Assembly: GCA_963678555.2 (NCBI GenBank)
Contig: CAXXJA010000002.1
Coordinates: 1,054,001-1,118,000 of the forward strand
Reading direction: 5' to 3'
Origin: SABI01 sp963678555
GTDB taxonomy: Bacteria; Spirochaetota; Spirochaetia; Sphaerochaetales; Sphaerochaetaceae
Length of the DNA stretch: 64,000 nucleotides
Positions 45,385 to 53,752 of this stretch are shown here, in pieces (the first letter of the stretch is position 1; each line of letters opens with the position of its first letter). The position numbers and the translations under genes were made by a program. Below the pieces are notes generated by a model, which worked only from the letters and a program-made list of their open reading frames with translations, ran no database searches and was not told where the DNA came from.

Positions 45385-46464
45385 ATGATATCACTACTCC
45401 CACCAATGGTCGATCTTGAAACCACGCCTATCCTGAAGAAACTGGTGGAAGCAAGAAGCCACCTGGCTGAGTTGAAAGGCCTATCCCAAACAATTCCCAA
45501 CCAGCAGGTATTGGTGAACACATTGTCCCTTCAGGAAGCGAAGGATAGTTCTGAAATTGAGAACATCATCACAACAACCGACGAAATCTATTCAGCTGCA
45601 ATGAATACATCCAGTCACAGTACATCGGCAACCAAGGAAGTCCTCCGATACAGCCAGGCATTGCAAACAGGTTTTCTTGGATTGAAGAAGCGTGGCTCAA
45701 TCTCCCGTACAGCACTCCTTGAGATGCAGGAGATTATTGAACAGAACCAGGCAGGATTTAGAAAACTGCCCGGTACAGCTTTGATAAACGACCGCACTGG
45801 CGAGGTGGTCTATAGACCACCGGAACCACAGTATATCGATGATCTTATGGATAACCTGCTAAAAATCATACATGATCCAGGCGCCTGGGATATAGATCCG
45901 TTGATTAAGATGTCGGCACTTCACTATCAGTTCGAATCCATACATCCTTTCTATGACGGTAATGGCCGCACTGGCAGGATACTGAATATCCTATATCTGG
46001 TCAGGGAAGGGTTGCTCGATATGCCCGTATTATATCTTTCCAGATTCATAAACCAGAACAAAGACACGTATTATGCATTATTACAGGACGTCCGTGAACA
46101 GAATGCCTGGGAGCCGTGGATCCTATACATGCTGGAGGGAGTATCCAGAACAGCTGGGATGACATGTCGTATGGTAACGGCTATCCGAGACGCCATGCAG
46201 AACTACAAGCATATCATTCGTGAAAACCATCCGAAAATGTACAGTCAGGACCTGATCAACAATCTGTTCTTCTATCCCTACACAAAAATCGAGTTCCTCC
46301 AGAAAGATCTTGGGGTCAGTTACCTGACATCCCGTAAATATCTGGAGATGGTGGCCAATGATGGATTGCTTCAAAAAACAACTATCATGAGAACCAGTTT
46401 TTACGTGAATAAGGCATTGATGGACATGCTATCAATTTCCGAGCATGAGCAGTTGAGGGTATGA
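45385..46464 (+). CDS. Fic-family protein with N-terminal inhibitory motif
   Basis: A 359-residue Fic protein that probably adds AMP to a target protein. The catalytic motif HPFYDGNGRTGRILN is intact (His and both Arg). The N-terminal inhibitory motif (S/T)xxxE(G/N) is present as SSEIEN about residue 52, so this is a self-contained class II Fic that should be held inactive until released. The C-terminal 80 residues (YPYTKIEFLQKDLGVSYLTS) form a winged-helix that fits DNA binding. ATG 45385 follows GGAGGTCGTC. The repeat array upstream and this winged helix together suggest self-control of transcription. Confidence 0.9.
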   Translation: MISLLPPMVDLETTPILKKLVEARSHLAELKGLSQTIPNQQVLVNTLSLQEAKDSSEIENIITTTDEIYSAAMNTSSHSTSATKEVLRYSQALQTGFLGLKKRGSISRTALLEMQEIIEQNQAGFRKLPGTALINDRTGEVVYRPPEPQYIDDLMDNLLKIIHDPGAWDIDPLIKMSALHYQFESIHPFYDGNGRTGRILNILYLVREGLLDMPVLYLSRFINQNKDTYYALLQDVREQNAWEPWILYMLEGVSRTAGMTCRMVTAIRDAMQNYKHIIRENHPKMYSQDLINNLFFYPYTKIEFLQKDLGVSYLTSRKYLEMVANDGLLQKTTIMRTSFYVNKALMDMLSISEHEQLRV

Positions 46465-46554
46465 ATGCTTGATGATTGTAGCCCACAATCACCTCACCGG
46501 AATCCTCGAGGCAAGCACCTGCGACCTGATGGGGAGGCCACGACTCGTGCAGCA

Positions 46555-46711
46555 GGGAAACATCTCCCTCGTACAGTTTCTCCCGCCTCGATTCCGTCGA
46601 GATCTCCTTTGAGAGCAATGGGCTGAGGAACCGGTGATATACACCTCACACTGCTGTGTCGTCTGTATCCTGTTGACGAATTGAACCCACCGGTTTGCAT
46701 CCGAAATTCTC
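46555..46711 (-). pseudogene. Fragment of a DUF4143-type AAA ATPase gene
   Basis: About 157 bases on the minus strand encode NRWVQFVNRIQTTQQCEVYI and TGSSA, then a one-base deletion, then LLSKEISTE and TREMFP. This is closely related to the middle of the ATPase at 54516-55829 and lies in the same orientation. Homology stops sharply at about 46555 and 46711. At its left-hand coding end it joins a tRNA-like half at 46712. It is a dead fragment and records a duplication. Confidence 0.72.
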
Positions 46712-46749
46712 GCGCAACGTGTAGCACTAACCATCTGAGCTAGCCGGGA
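46712..46749 (-). tRNA. 5' half of a tRNA gene (remnant)
   Basis: On the minus strand the sequence reads TCCCGGC followed by TAGCTCAGATGGTTAGTGC and TACACGTTG, which is the acceptor 5' strand, positions 8-9, the whole D-arm and the 5' anticodon stem of a typical bacterial tRNA. It ends at the anticodon loop, where it is fused to the ATPase fragment. The 3' half is missing. The second D-stem strand has one mismatch. It is probably the scar of an element that integrated into a tRNA gene; amino-acid identity cannot be read. Confidence 0.45.
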
Positions 46750-46902
46750 CATCGATCCCGAAGGCTTTAAAAATCAGTAACCGTAAATTCGGCAGTACTA
46801 CAGGCGCCGTGTGATCTATGAGATGATGCGGGTCATAGGAGAAGTGCTATGACTGATATCATCAGACATCAGGGAGGGATTGCACTGTGGTCATTTCAGT
46901 GG

Positions 46903-47223
46903 TCAGTACCTGCCACCACGAATGATGTAGTGTTCAGATCTTTCAGGATCAGCTTTTACTTCAGCCAACAGGGCCTTTTTCTGTACAATAGCACTCAGAT
47001 CGATGTTCCAGGGCAACAGAGCTCTCCAATCCTCTTCACTCGTACAGAAGGGAATTCTCTCCAGAACTGCCTACAGATAATCAATCTCGTTCAGGTTGTT
47101 CAGTTTTGCGTTCTGTGCACGAGTGAGCAGGACACTCGAGACCTCAGCACCTTGATCGGTATCGGAGAAGAGCCAGTTGTCGGATCTAATCGAAAAGGGT
47201 CTGGTATAGCGCCCAGCGATACA
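46903..47223 (-). mobile_element. IS66-family transposase C-terminal remnant (minus strand)
   Basis: On the minus strand the conceptual product reads GRYTRPFSIRSDNWLFSDTD, then QGAEVSSVLLTRAQNAKLNN and, after an internal TAG at 47071-47073, AVLERIPF and LLPWN, ending at TGA 46903. This is the C-terminal part of an IS66 TnpC transposase. The nonsense codon and loss of everything upstream show it is inactive. It is joined back-to-back with the plus-strand remnant at 47226. Confidence 0.78.
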
Positions 47224-47225
47224 TA

Positions 47226-47408
47226 CGAAATGTTGTATGTGCCGTAGAGAATGATATTCGTCCGTATGTCGTTGGTCACAAAAACCGGCTGTTTAGCAAC
47301 ACTGAGGTGTGCGCTGATGCTTCTTCTTTCTACGACAGCATGATAGAGACGGCGAAGCTGAACGGTGTTAATATGGGTCTGCTTCTTACACTCCATCCCT
47401 TACTATAG
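47226..47408 (+). mobile_element. IS66-family transposase C-terminal remnant (plus strand)
   Basis: On the plus strand the frame reads VENDIRPYVVGHKNRLFSNT, then CADASSFYDSMIETAKLNG and ends at TAG 47406-47408. This is a second, different IS66 transposase C-terminus. Both remnants begin at nearly the same point of the transposase (around the RP-[YF]-GxKNWLFS block) and point away from each other. Confidence 0.75.
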
Positions 47409-47582
47409 TACAGTTTACACCGGGTAGCTTCCATCCACAGGTTCACACCTGTGGGATTATCGGCTGACTACAGGCAGGAGGCAGACAAACAGTTCTTTCT
47501 GCATGAAAACAGTACCCAAAAACGGCGGTTCCGGATTCTCTCGGCTGTCGTGGTTTTCAAGAAAACCTTCGATACTCATGAG

Positions 47583-47609
47583 GGATCACTACAGGAGTGA
47601 TCCTTGTTT
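47583..47609 (+). terminator. Stem-loop, possible terminator
   Basis: GGATCACT (47583-47590) and AGTGATCC (47596-47603) form an 8-bp perfect stem with a five-base loop, followed by TTGTTT. The tail is short. It lies about 160 bases before the diguanylate cyclase. Confidence 0.45.
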
Positions 47610-47765
47610 GTCCAGATTCTCACAGCATTTCTCAGCAGCTTTTCATTTCACTCTGAATTATTCTGTTGCCAGACAATCATCTCACACGTAGAATGGAGGA
47701 ACCTTCCAGAAAGGATTGAGAAGAAAACGTGAATCGTCGAATGAGAACACGATGGAGAAATACAG

Positions 47766-49031
47766 ATGAATGATTCAGCGACCAATTCAGAAGAGAAGAT
47801 CACCGATTCGCAACAGCACCTGAAGTCCTGCTCATTTGCCGACAGATTGAATGACGGGTTATATGAAACCAACCCAGAGGGTATGTTTGTCTATGTGAAC
47901 GCGGCACTGGTAAAAATTCTGGGTTGTGAGAACCCCGATGAAATTATCGGGCGATCCTTCATGGAGTTCATCGAACCCTCTTTCAAAGAGGAGATGCTAC
48001 AAAGGTATACCGACTTTCAACATTCTGGAGAGCCGTCATCGCTGATAACAGTACAAGTCCAAAGAAAAGACGGTTCCGCCGCATTGGTTGAAATCAAACC
48101 CGGCACACCAGTACGTCATGGGTTTGCCATAGGGGTTGTGAGGGATATCACGGAAACACACAAGACCGAACAGCAGCTGAGAAAGACAGAGAGCCTCTAT
48201 CAGTCGATTGTCGAGCTATCCCCGGATGCCATTGTATTGGCCAGTATGGAAGGAGCGATACTCGATTTCAACGAGAAAGCCCTGAAACTCTTTAACTATC
48301 AACAGAAGGAAGCTGTTCAGGGACTGTGGATCGGATCGTTTGTAAACCCTCCCGAACAAATGGCAATGCAAACGTTACTCTTCAATGCAATGGAAAAAGG
48401 CGAGCAGCTGTATTCCGAAGTAAATCTGGTTCGCTCAGATGGCTCCATGTTCCTTGGTGAAGTATCCGCTAAATTTCTGGAAACGGTCAAAGGAGAACAA
48501 TCTCTTCTGTTAATCCTTGCCAGGGATATAACCGCTCGGAAAGCAGCGGAAGAACAGTTGGAAGCGTTATCGGTAACAGATGCTCTGACGAGGCTTTTCA
48601 ACCGGAGAGGGTTTACCCTTGCCGCTGAACAGGAATTGCGACACGCCAAACGTTCGGGTCTCATGAACACAATCATGTTCATGGACTTGAATGGCATGAA
48701 AACCATCAATGACACCTATGGCCATGATATGGGTGATTCGGTGCTTGTCTCGGTTGCACAGGTGATGCGTGATACATTCAGGGATTCGGATATCATCGGC
48801 CGAATTGGCGGCGATGAGTTTGTCGTAGTTGCGTTGCATACTTCGCCCGATATTGTTCAGGCTCTGATAACAAGATTGAAGGAAAACCTGAAGCATTGTG
48901 ATTATCCCTTTGAAGTCTCTCTGGCATGCGGCGTAGTCGAATGTGGACCGGATACGAATCAATCTCTCACACAGTTGCTGAAGCAGGCAGACAAAGCGAT
49001 GTACAAGGACAAACGTCCGAAATCTTCATGA
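47766..49031 (+). CDS. Diguanylate cyclase with two PAS domains
   Basis: A 421-residue sensor that makes cyclic di-GMP. Two PAS domains occupy about residues 25-140 and 140-255 (LYETNPEGMFVYVNAALV and LYQSIVELSPDAIVLASM), and a GGDEF domain occupies about 260-421. The active-site motif RIGGDEFVVVA is intact, and RDSD five residues earlier is the inhibitory I-site, so it should be an active, product-inhibited enzyme. There is no membrane helix, so it senses a cytoplasmic signal. ATG 47766 has GGAG eight bases upstream. No EAL or PilZ gene occurs in the window. Confidence 0.93.
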   Translation: MNDSATNSEEKITDSQQHLKSCSFADRLNDGLYETNPEGMFVYVNAALVKILGCENPDEIIGRSFMEFIEPSFKEEMLQRYTDFQHSGEPSSLITVQVQRKDGSAALVEIKPGTPVRHGFAIGVVRDITETHKTEQQLRKTESLYQSIVELSPDAIVLASMEGAILDFNEKALKLFNYQQKEAVQGLWIGSFVNPPEQMAMQTLLFNAMEKGEQLYSEVNLVRSDGSMFLGEVSAKFLETVKGEQSLLLILARDITARKAAEEQLEALSVTDALTRLFNRRGFTLAAEQELRHAKRSGLMNTIMFMDLNGMKTINDTYGHDMGDSVLVSVAQVMRDTFRDSDIIGRIGGDEFVVVALHTSPDIVQALITRLKENLKHCDYPFEVSLACGVVECGPDTNQSLTQLLKQADKAMYKDKRPKSS

Positions 49032-49347
49032 TTTCAGGTACCGGCCTGTCACAGCAACACACACTCAAGGTCAAATTCACAGCCCCTCATGGCATGAAGC
49101 TCAGGAAAAAGCAGACCGTATCGACAGGCCTACCTTTCCCAGCGTCAATGAGGATCCGGTCGTAAAGAAGGATCACAATACGACATTCTGCAGCTTGAAG
49201 CTGCCGAGTGGCAGGGTACTGAAAGCCACTCTCCCCTGTGAGTACCACAGCTCCCTTGAGAGTACTTTCTGCAGGGGAATTCCTTCAATGTGATGTGGGA
49301 CAATCACGATACACCGTTCCACACAGAGCGGTATCACTGACAGGTTT

Positions 49348-49385
49348 TTTGCACATATTTTGTTTTGTGCAAAACTGAATATAGA
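49348..49385. repeat. Palindrome and shared 23-bp sequence (left copy)
   Basis: TTTTGCACA and TTGTGCAAAA form an inverted repeat from 49348 to 49374. The segment 49363-49385 (TTTTGTGCAAAACT then GAATATAGA) matches 56120-56142 at 22 of 23 positions. The latter precedes an XRE gene, so this copy may be an orphan operator. Confidence 0.6.
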
Positions 49386-49465
49386 AGAATTTGCATAGGT
49401 AGCAGGTACAGAACACACATTCGGAAGAAATCTGGTCGATATATTTCACAGGATGAAGGTTTGTG

Positions 49466-49490
49466 GAAAGCAGGTACCTGCTAGAGAATC
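49466..49490. repeat. Left direct repeat of the AT-rich ABC/HD island
   Basis: GAAAGCAGGTACCTG (49466-49480) is repeated exactly at 54426-54440, and the following TAGA..ATCC is also shared (about 22 of 26 positions identical). The core AGCAGGTACCTGCT (49469-49482) is a perfect palindrome here. The two copies bracket the four-gene AT-rich operon. Confidence 0.65.
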
Positions 49491-49568
49491 CAACTTAAAT
49501 TGCATCGATTCATACTTAACACACATATTTTGAGATAAATATTAACATCTTTTTTTTACATTTGTTTA

Positions 49569-50552
49569 ATGGTTAAAGTTCAACAGGTATCAAAACATTT
49601 CAATGGGTTTCAGGCCTTGTATCCTACAAATCTCGAAATTGAAGAAGGAAGTTTTACAGCTATCCTGGGGCCTTCAGGGAGTGGAAAGACCACGTTGTTG
49701 AGGATTTTAGCAGGATTGGAGATGAGTGATACAGGCTCAGTCAGCATAGGTGGAAAGGTTATGAGCGATTCCTCTGAGCATGTGTTCGTACCACCTGAAA
49801 AAAGATCCCTTGGTATGGTGTTCCAAGATTTCGCACTATGGCCGCATATGACTGTCTTTGATAATGTCGCTTATAGTCTTCGAGCTAGAGGCATCAAAAA
49901 GAATATAAAAGAATCTGTTTTACGCGCCATCGACATGGTTCAGCTTGGATCTAAAGAAAAAAGGTATCCCAGACAACTTTCAGGTGGTGAACAACAAAGG
50001 GTGTCCTTTGCAAGAGCGATTGTTGCAGAATCACATCTCATTCTTTTAGACGAACCCCTTTCAGCGCTAGACGCTCTTCTACGAGAACAAATGCGGTTTG
50101 AGTTGAAAAGCCTCGTGAAAAACCTGGGGCTAACAGCTTTGTATGTTACTCATGATCAGAATGAAGCTCTCTCGATGGCTGATCGCGTGCTTGTTATGGA
50201 CAAGGGGCGAATACTCCAATCAGGACCACCGGAAGAGGTTTACAATAGCCCGTCACATCTTTTCGTTGCTTCTTTCTTAGGAAGGTCGAACTGGTTTGGT
50301 GGTAAAAGCAGTATGATACGACCTGAGCATGTGAGCTGGAACCCATTAGAAACGGATCATGAAGTAATTGAGGGCATTGTTGAAGAAGTCGGCTATCTTG
50401 GAGATCGTTATGAAGTTTTAATATCTTTGAACAAAGATCATCCTTCAATCGTTGCAGATCATAATTGGACGGCCTATCGTAATTCGCCTTTATCTAAAGG
50501 TGAATCAGTTCGTCTGTATCTAAGGAGCGAGAATATAAAGTCTTTTCCATGA
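49569..50552 (+). CDS. ABC transporter ATPase (FbpC/PhnT/PotA type)
   Basis: A 327-residue importer ATPase. It carries Walker A LGPSGSGKTTLLRILAGLE, the Q-loop VFQDFALWPHMTV, signature QLSGGEQQRVSFARAI and Walker B LILLDEPLSALDALL, then LYVTHDQNEALSMADRV. A C-terminal regulatory extension of about 90 residues follows, as in iron or aminoethylphosphonate importers. ATG 49569 has no clear ribosome site. The gene is markedly more AT-rich than the core. It begins the island operon with binding protein, permease and HD hydrolase. Confidence 0.9.
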   Translation: MVKVQQVSKHFNGFQALYPTNLEIEEGSFTAILGPSGSGKTTLLRILAGLEMSDTGSVSIGGKVMSDSSEHVFVPPEKRSLGMVFQDFALWPHMTVFDNVAYSLRARGIKKNIKESVLRAIDMVQLGSKEKRYPRQLSGGEQQRVSFARAIVAESHLILLDEPLSALDALLREQMRFELKSLVKNLGLTALYVTHDQNEALSMADRVLVMDKGRILQSGPPEEVYNSPSHLFVASFLGRSNWFGGKSSMIRPEHVSWNPLETDHEVIEGIVEEVGYLGDRYEVLISLNKDHPSIVADHNWTAYRNSPLSKGESVRLYLRSENIKSFP

Positions 50553-50645
50553 TGTATAGCGATTCTCATGTTCCCGGCTCATTGAGTGGATCGAATACTT
50601 ATATATATGAACATCAAAGGGGAACCCCTTAAAGGAGATTTAGAA

Positions 50646-51773
50646 ATGAAACTGATAATGAACAATGGAAGAACAAGGAATCAGAATAGGAAATGTAGAA
50701 GGAATACTATTCTTATCACGCTTGTAGTTGTACTATTTCTCTCCATTATGATCCTACCACTTTCTGCGAACGGTGTTGTAGAACAACAAAAAGAGATGTC
50801 TCAACCTACGGTTCAAAAAGCACAAAGTATTGAAGAAGAAAGAGCTCAGGTAGCTGCGGCTAGTGGAGTTATCACCGTATATAGTGCAGGTCCAGGTGGT
50901 CTTTCTTCTAAACTCAAAGCTGCATTCGAAGCCGAAACAGGGATCAAAGTTGAATTATTTCAGTCAACTACAGGAGCAATCCAAGGACGATTGGAAGCTG
51001 AAAAATCTAATCCTGTTGCAGATGTCGTCATTCTTGCAAGTTGGCCATCAGCTTTCGAATATAAAGAGAAAGGTCTTAGCTTAGCATATCCGGGAGCTCA
51101 GGGAGCAGATAAGCTATATCCAGCTTTCCTTGATGAGGATTTTTACTTTTTTGGAACCAGTGCTTCTGCTCTTGGAGTTACGTACAATACCAATGAAATT
51201 CCTTATGTCCCTAAAGATTGGGAAGATTTTACCCGACCTGAATGGAAAGGACTCGTAAATATACCTGATCCTCTCCTTTCTGGAAGTGCTTTGGATTTCA
51301 TCTCTGGGTATATCAGTGCCAAGGGTGAATCTGCTTGGGCTCTTTTTGAAGCTCTTGCAGCAAACAGCGTCCAGGTTGCTGGAGCAAACAATCCTGCATT
51401 GGAACCAGTCATCAGTGGAGCTAAAGGTGCAGTTTTAGCCGGAGTAGATTATATGGGATATGCCCAAGCTGCAAAGGGTGAAAGTGTTGCTGTGATGTAT
51501 CCTGCCTCAGGTACGGTTGTCAATCCTCGTCCAGCTTTTATCCTCAGTTCTTCGAATAATCAACCAGCTGCTAAAAGATTCATCGATTTCTTGTTAAGTA
51601 ACACAGCTCAACAGCTCGTTGCAGATTCATTCATTCTTCCAGGTCGAAGTGACTTCCAATTCTCAAATAGAGCCGGCATGGATATGATCCCCGTTCTTGA
51701 TTATGATTGGAACTGGATGAGCGAAAACGCAAAAGATATTACCGAACGATTTACAAGCATCTTTAGCAATTAA
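50646..51773 (+). CDS. ABC importer binding protein (Fe3+/phosphonate-type)
   Basis: A 375-residue extracytoplasmic binding protein of the type used by ferric-ion and aminoethylphosphonate importers. A long basic N-terminus precedes a signal helix (TILITLVVVLFLSIMILPLS), then a spacer rich in Gln/Glu, and the domain opens with ITVYSAGPGGLSSKLKAAFE, followed by VADVVILASWPSAFE and SALGVTYNTNEIPYVPKDWE. No lipobox cysteine is present. ATG 50646 has AAAGGAGATTTAGA upstream; the in-frame GTG 50586 is unlikely. Ligand cannot be read: conserved Tyr pairs of ferric-binding proteins are not obvious. Confidence 0.85.
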   Translation: MKLIMNNGRTRNQNRKCRRNTILITLVVVLFLSIMILPLSANGVVEQQKEMSQPTVQKAQSIEEERAQVAAASGVITVYSAGPGGLSSKLKAAFEAETGIKVELFQSTTGAIQGRLEAEKSNPVADVVILASWPSAFEYKEKGLSLAYPGAQGADKLYPAFLDEDFYFFGTSASALGVTYNTNEIPYVPKDWEDFTRPEWKGLVNIPDPLLSGSALDFISGYISAKGESAWALFEALAANSVQVAGANNPALEPVISGAKGAVLAGVDYMGYAQAAKGESVAVMYPASGTVVNPRPAFILSSSNNQPAAKRFIDFLLSNTAQQLVADSFILPGRSDFQFSNRAGMDMIPVLDYDWNWMSENAKDITERFTSIFSN

Positions 51774-51804
51774 CAGTTTCTCACATCATTCGTAACATAT
51801 ACTG

Positions 51805-51844
51805 GCAGCAAGTAAAAACACTCTGAAGGTGGAACACTTGCTGC
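51805..51844 (+). other. Stem-loop between binding-protein and permease genes
   Basis: GCAGCAAGT (51805-51813) and ACTTGCTGC (51836-51844) form a perfect 9-bp stem with a 22-base loop, with no U-run. Such structures after a binding-protein gene can stabilise that message and reduce read-through, giving more binding protein than permease. Confidence 0.5.
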
Positions 51845-51887
51845 TATCCATTCTTGCGAATCAAGTTATGAGAATCAGGAGTAAACT

Positions 51888-53660
51888 ATGGCATCAAACA
51901 AGATAATATTGGATGATTCTCAACCTGGTTTTAAAAAATATCTAGAGATTCAAACCCGTCGTTTTCGAGTCTCTGTCTCAAACAGGAAAAGTTTTTATTC
52001 GTTACTCATAGTCGGTATCATCCTCATTCTTCTCATATTGACTCCAATGGGTTTAATTCTGGTACGAAGTATGATTCTCGATGGAGAGTTTAGGCTTTTT
52101 GCAGGGTTTTCTATTATACACGATCCTGCATTCATGCGTGTGTTAGCAAATACCTTATTGTTGGGTTTTTTAGTTGTTGCCACTGCCACAGCATTTGCAC
52201 TCCCCTTAGCTCTTGTTATGGTGAAAACCTCATTAAAACGTCATAGCTGGATTGATATCGTTGTTCTAGTACCTTTTGTTACTCCTCCATACATTAATTC
52301 CATGGGTTGGATACTTTTCATGCAACCGCGGGGATACCTCTATCATCTTGCACCTTGGGTTGGTAACTGGTCACAAGTTTTTTTTAGTCTACCAGGCATG
52401 ATCTTCATCATGGCTCTTCATCTGTATCCTTTTTTATACCTCATGCTAAAGAATACTCTTATCCAGATAGCCGGTTCACTGGAAGAATCGGCTGCAGTAT
52501 CAGGAGCTGGCCCTCTTTACCGATTCCGTACTATCACAGCTCGATTACTCCTTTCAGGCTATGCCATGGGGGCTCTGTTGGTTTTTGTCAAAGCCCTTTC
52601 AGAATTTGGGACCCCAGTCACTATGGGAAGGCGTATTGGGTTCTCAGTTATGGTTACAGAGATTTTTCGTTACACTTCAAGCTGGCCATTGGACTTTGGT
52701 AAAGGAGCCCGGTATTCACTGTTCCTGCTCCTGATTTGTCTTGGAGCATGGTGGACTCAGCAGTGGATATCACAGAAACATAGTTTTCATTTAGTTGAGG
52801 GAAAAGGTAATCGAGAAAGTGGAAGTCTCCGTTCGGGTAGTACTTTGGGAGGTTGGATATATCTTTTTATACTTCTTATCTTCTCTATAGGAATCCCTTA
52901 TTATTCTATTATTATAACCTCTTTGACCCGTTTGAGAAGTCAAGGATTGAATTGGTCTAATTTGACCTTGGATCATTACAGAGCCATTCTTTCATCCGGA
53001 TCCCAAGGCTGGGAAGCCTTAGGATGGAGTCTCTTTCTATCCTTATCCGCCGCGACCATCGCCACAGTTCTAGGAACATTCATTGCCCTTGTCTTGATAT
53101 CAAAACCTTTGGGAAGTCGTTCAACGAGATTAGAGAAAGGTCTGGCATCCTTTGGGGATGCTCTTGCACTGCTCCCTAATACAGTTCCCAGTATTATCGT
53201 GGTAATTGGTTTGATCTTGATGTGGAATGCACGTTGGATGCCTTTAGCTATCTATAATACCCCTATGATGCTTATCGTTACATATACTGTTCTTTTCCTA
53301 CCTTTCACGGTCCAATATGTTAAATCAAGCTATGAAGCAATAAATCCAAGTCTTTTTGCAGCCGGTCGTGTCTGTGGGGGACGAGGTGGGTATGTATTCA
53401 TAAAAATTATCTTACCACTCATTCTACCTGGTATTCTATCAGGTTGGATCATGACATTCGCCATCTCCTTTCGAGAATTAGTCGGCTCGCTCATTGTTAG
53501 GCCCCCATCAATTCAAACGACTGCGACATATATCTATGGGCAATTCGAGCAAGGAAGTGTAAGTGAGGGTATGGCTATGGCGGTCATTTCGGTAGGCCTT
53601 ACCTCAGTAGTGCTGATTCTCGTACGGAGAATGGCAGGAACGAATACTAAAGAAAAATAG
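51888..53660 (+). CDS. ABC importer permease, two domains fused (FbpB/PhnU-V type)
   Basis: A 590-residue permease in which two BPD_transp_1 domains are fused, as in ferric-ion and aminoethylphosphonate systems. About twelve helices are predicted. Each half carries an EAA-like cytoplasmic loop, EESAAVSGAGPLYRFRTITA in the first and NPSLFAAGRVCGGRGGYVFI in the second, which contact the ATPase. A basic linker (about residues 305-320) joins the halves. ATG 51888 follows CAGGAGTAAACT. Same AT-rich composition as its neighbours. Confidence 0.9.
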   Translation: MASNKIILDDSQPGFKKYLEIQTRRFRVSVSNRKSFYSLLIVGIILILLILTPMGLILVRSMILDGEFRLFAGFSIIHDPAFMRVLANTLLLGFLVVATATAFALPLALVMVKTSLKRHSWIDIVVLVPFVTPPYINSMGWILFMQPRGYLYHLAPWVGNWSQVFFSLPGMIFIMALHLYPFLYLMLKNTLIQIAGSLEESAAVSGAGPLYRFRTITARLLLSGYAMGALLVFVKALSEFGTPVTMGRRIGFSVMVTEIFRYTSSWPLDFGKGARYSLFLLLICLGAWWTQQWISQKHSFHLVEGKGNRESGSLRSGSTLGGWIYLFILLIFSIGIPYYSIIITSLTRLRSQGLNWSNLTLDHYRAILSSGSQGWEALGWSLFLSLSAATIATVLGTFIALVLISKPLGSRSTRLEKGLASFGDALALLPNTVPSIIVVIGLILMWNARWMPLAIYNTPMMLIVTYTVLFLPFTVQYVKSSYEAINPSLFAAGRVCGGRGGYVFIKIILPLILPGILSGWIMTFAISFRELVGSLIVRPPSIQTTATYIYGQFEQGSVSEGMAMAVISVGLTSVVLILVRRMAGTNTKEK

Positions 53661-53752
53661 ATTGTGGAATACCATGGGTAGTATCATCTTGACCTGGTCT
53701 CTTGATTCAGGGTTGATGTTTCACCAGACACTCACTAGTTAAAGGAGTTATA

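Larger units (their letters stand above)
49032..49568. other. Gene-free stretch with operator-like and repeat sequences
   Basis: This 537-base stretch begins with core-like composition and becomes AT-rich after about 49340. No convincing gene is present; one minus-strand frame (49173-49418) has no family I recognise and may be a remnant. It contains the palindrome at 49348-49374, a sequence shared with the XRE upstream region, and the left direct repeat at 49466. Confidence 0.5.

Noticed and set aside
46681..46695. T-arm-like GGTGGGTTCAATTC on the minus strand, which would complete the tRNA
   Set aside because: These bases are part of the ATPase coding fragment (RWVQF), with a close counterpart in the ATPase at 54516-55829. 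The spacing from the D-arm is also too long for a tRNA.
46849..47247. Plus-strand frame of 132 codons
   Set aside because: It is the antisense shadow of the minus-strand IS66 remnant, which gives recognisable transposase sequence.
47100..47396. Minus-strand frame of 98 codons
   Set aside because: Most of it is antisense to the plus-strand IS66 remnant, and the rest is out of frame with the minus-strand remnant.
49173..49418. Minus-strand frame of 81 codons between the cyclase and the island
   Set aside because: No recognisable family, no ribosome site, and it runs through the operator-like palindrome; at most a remnant.
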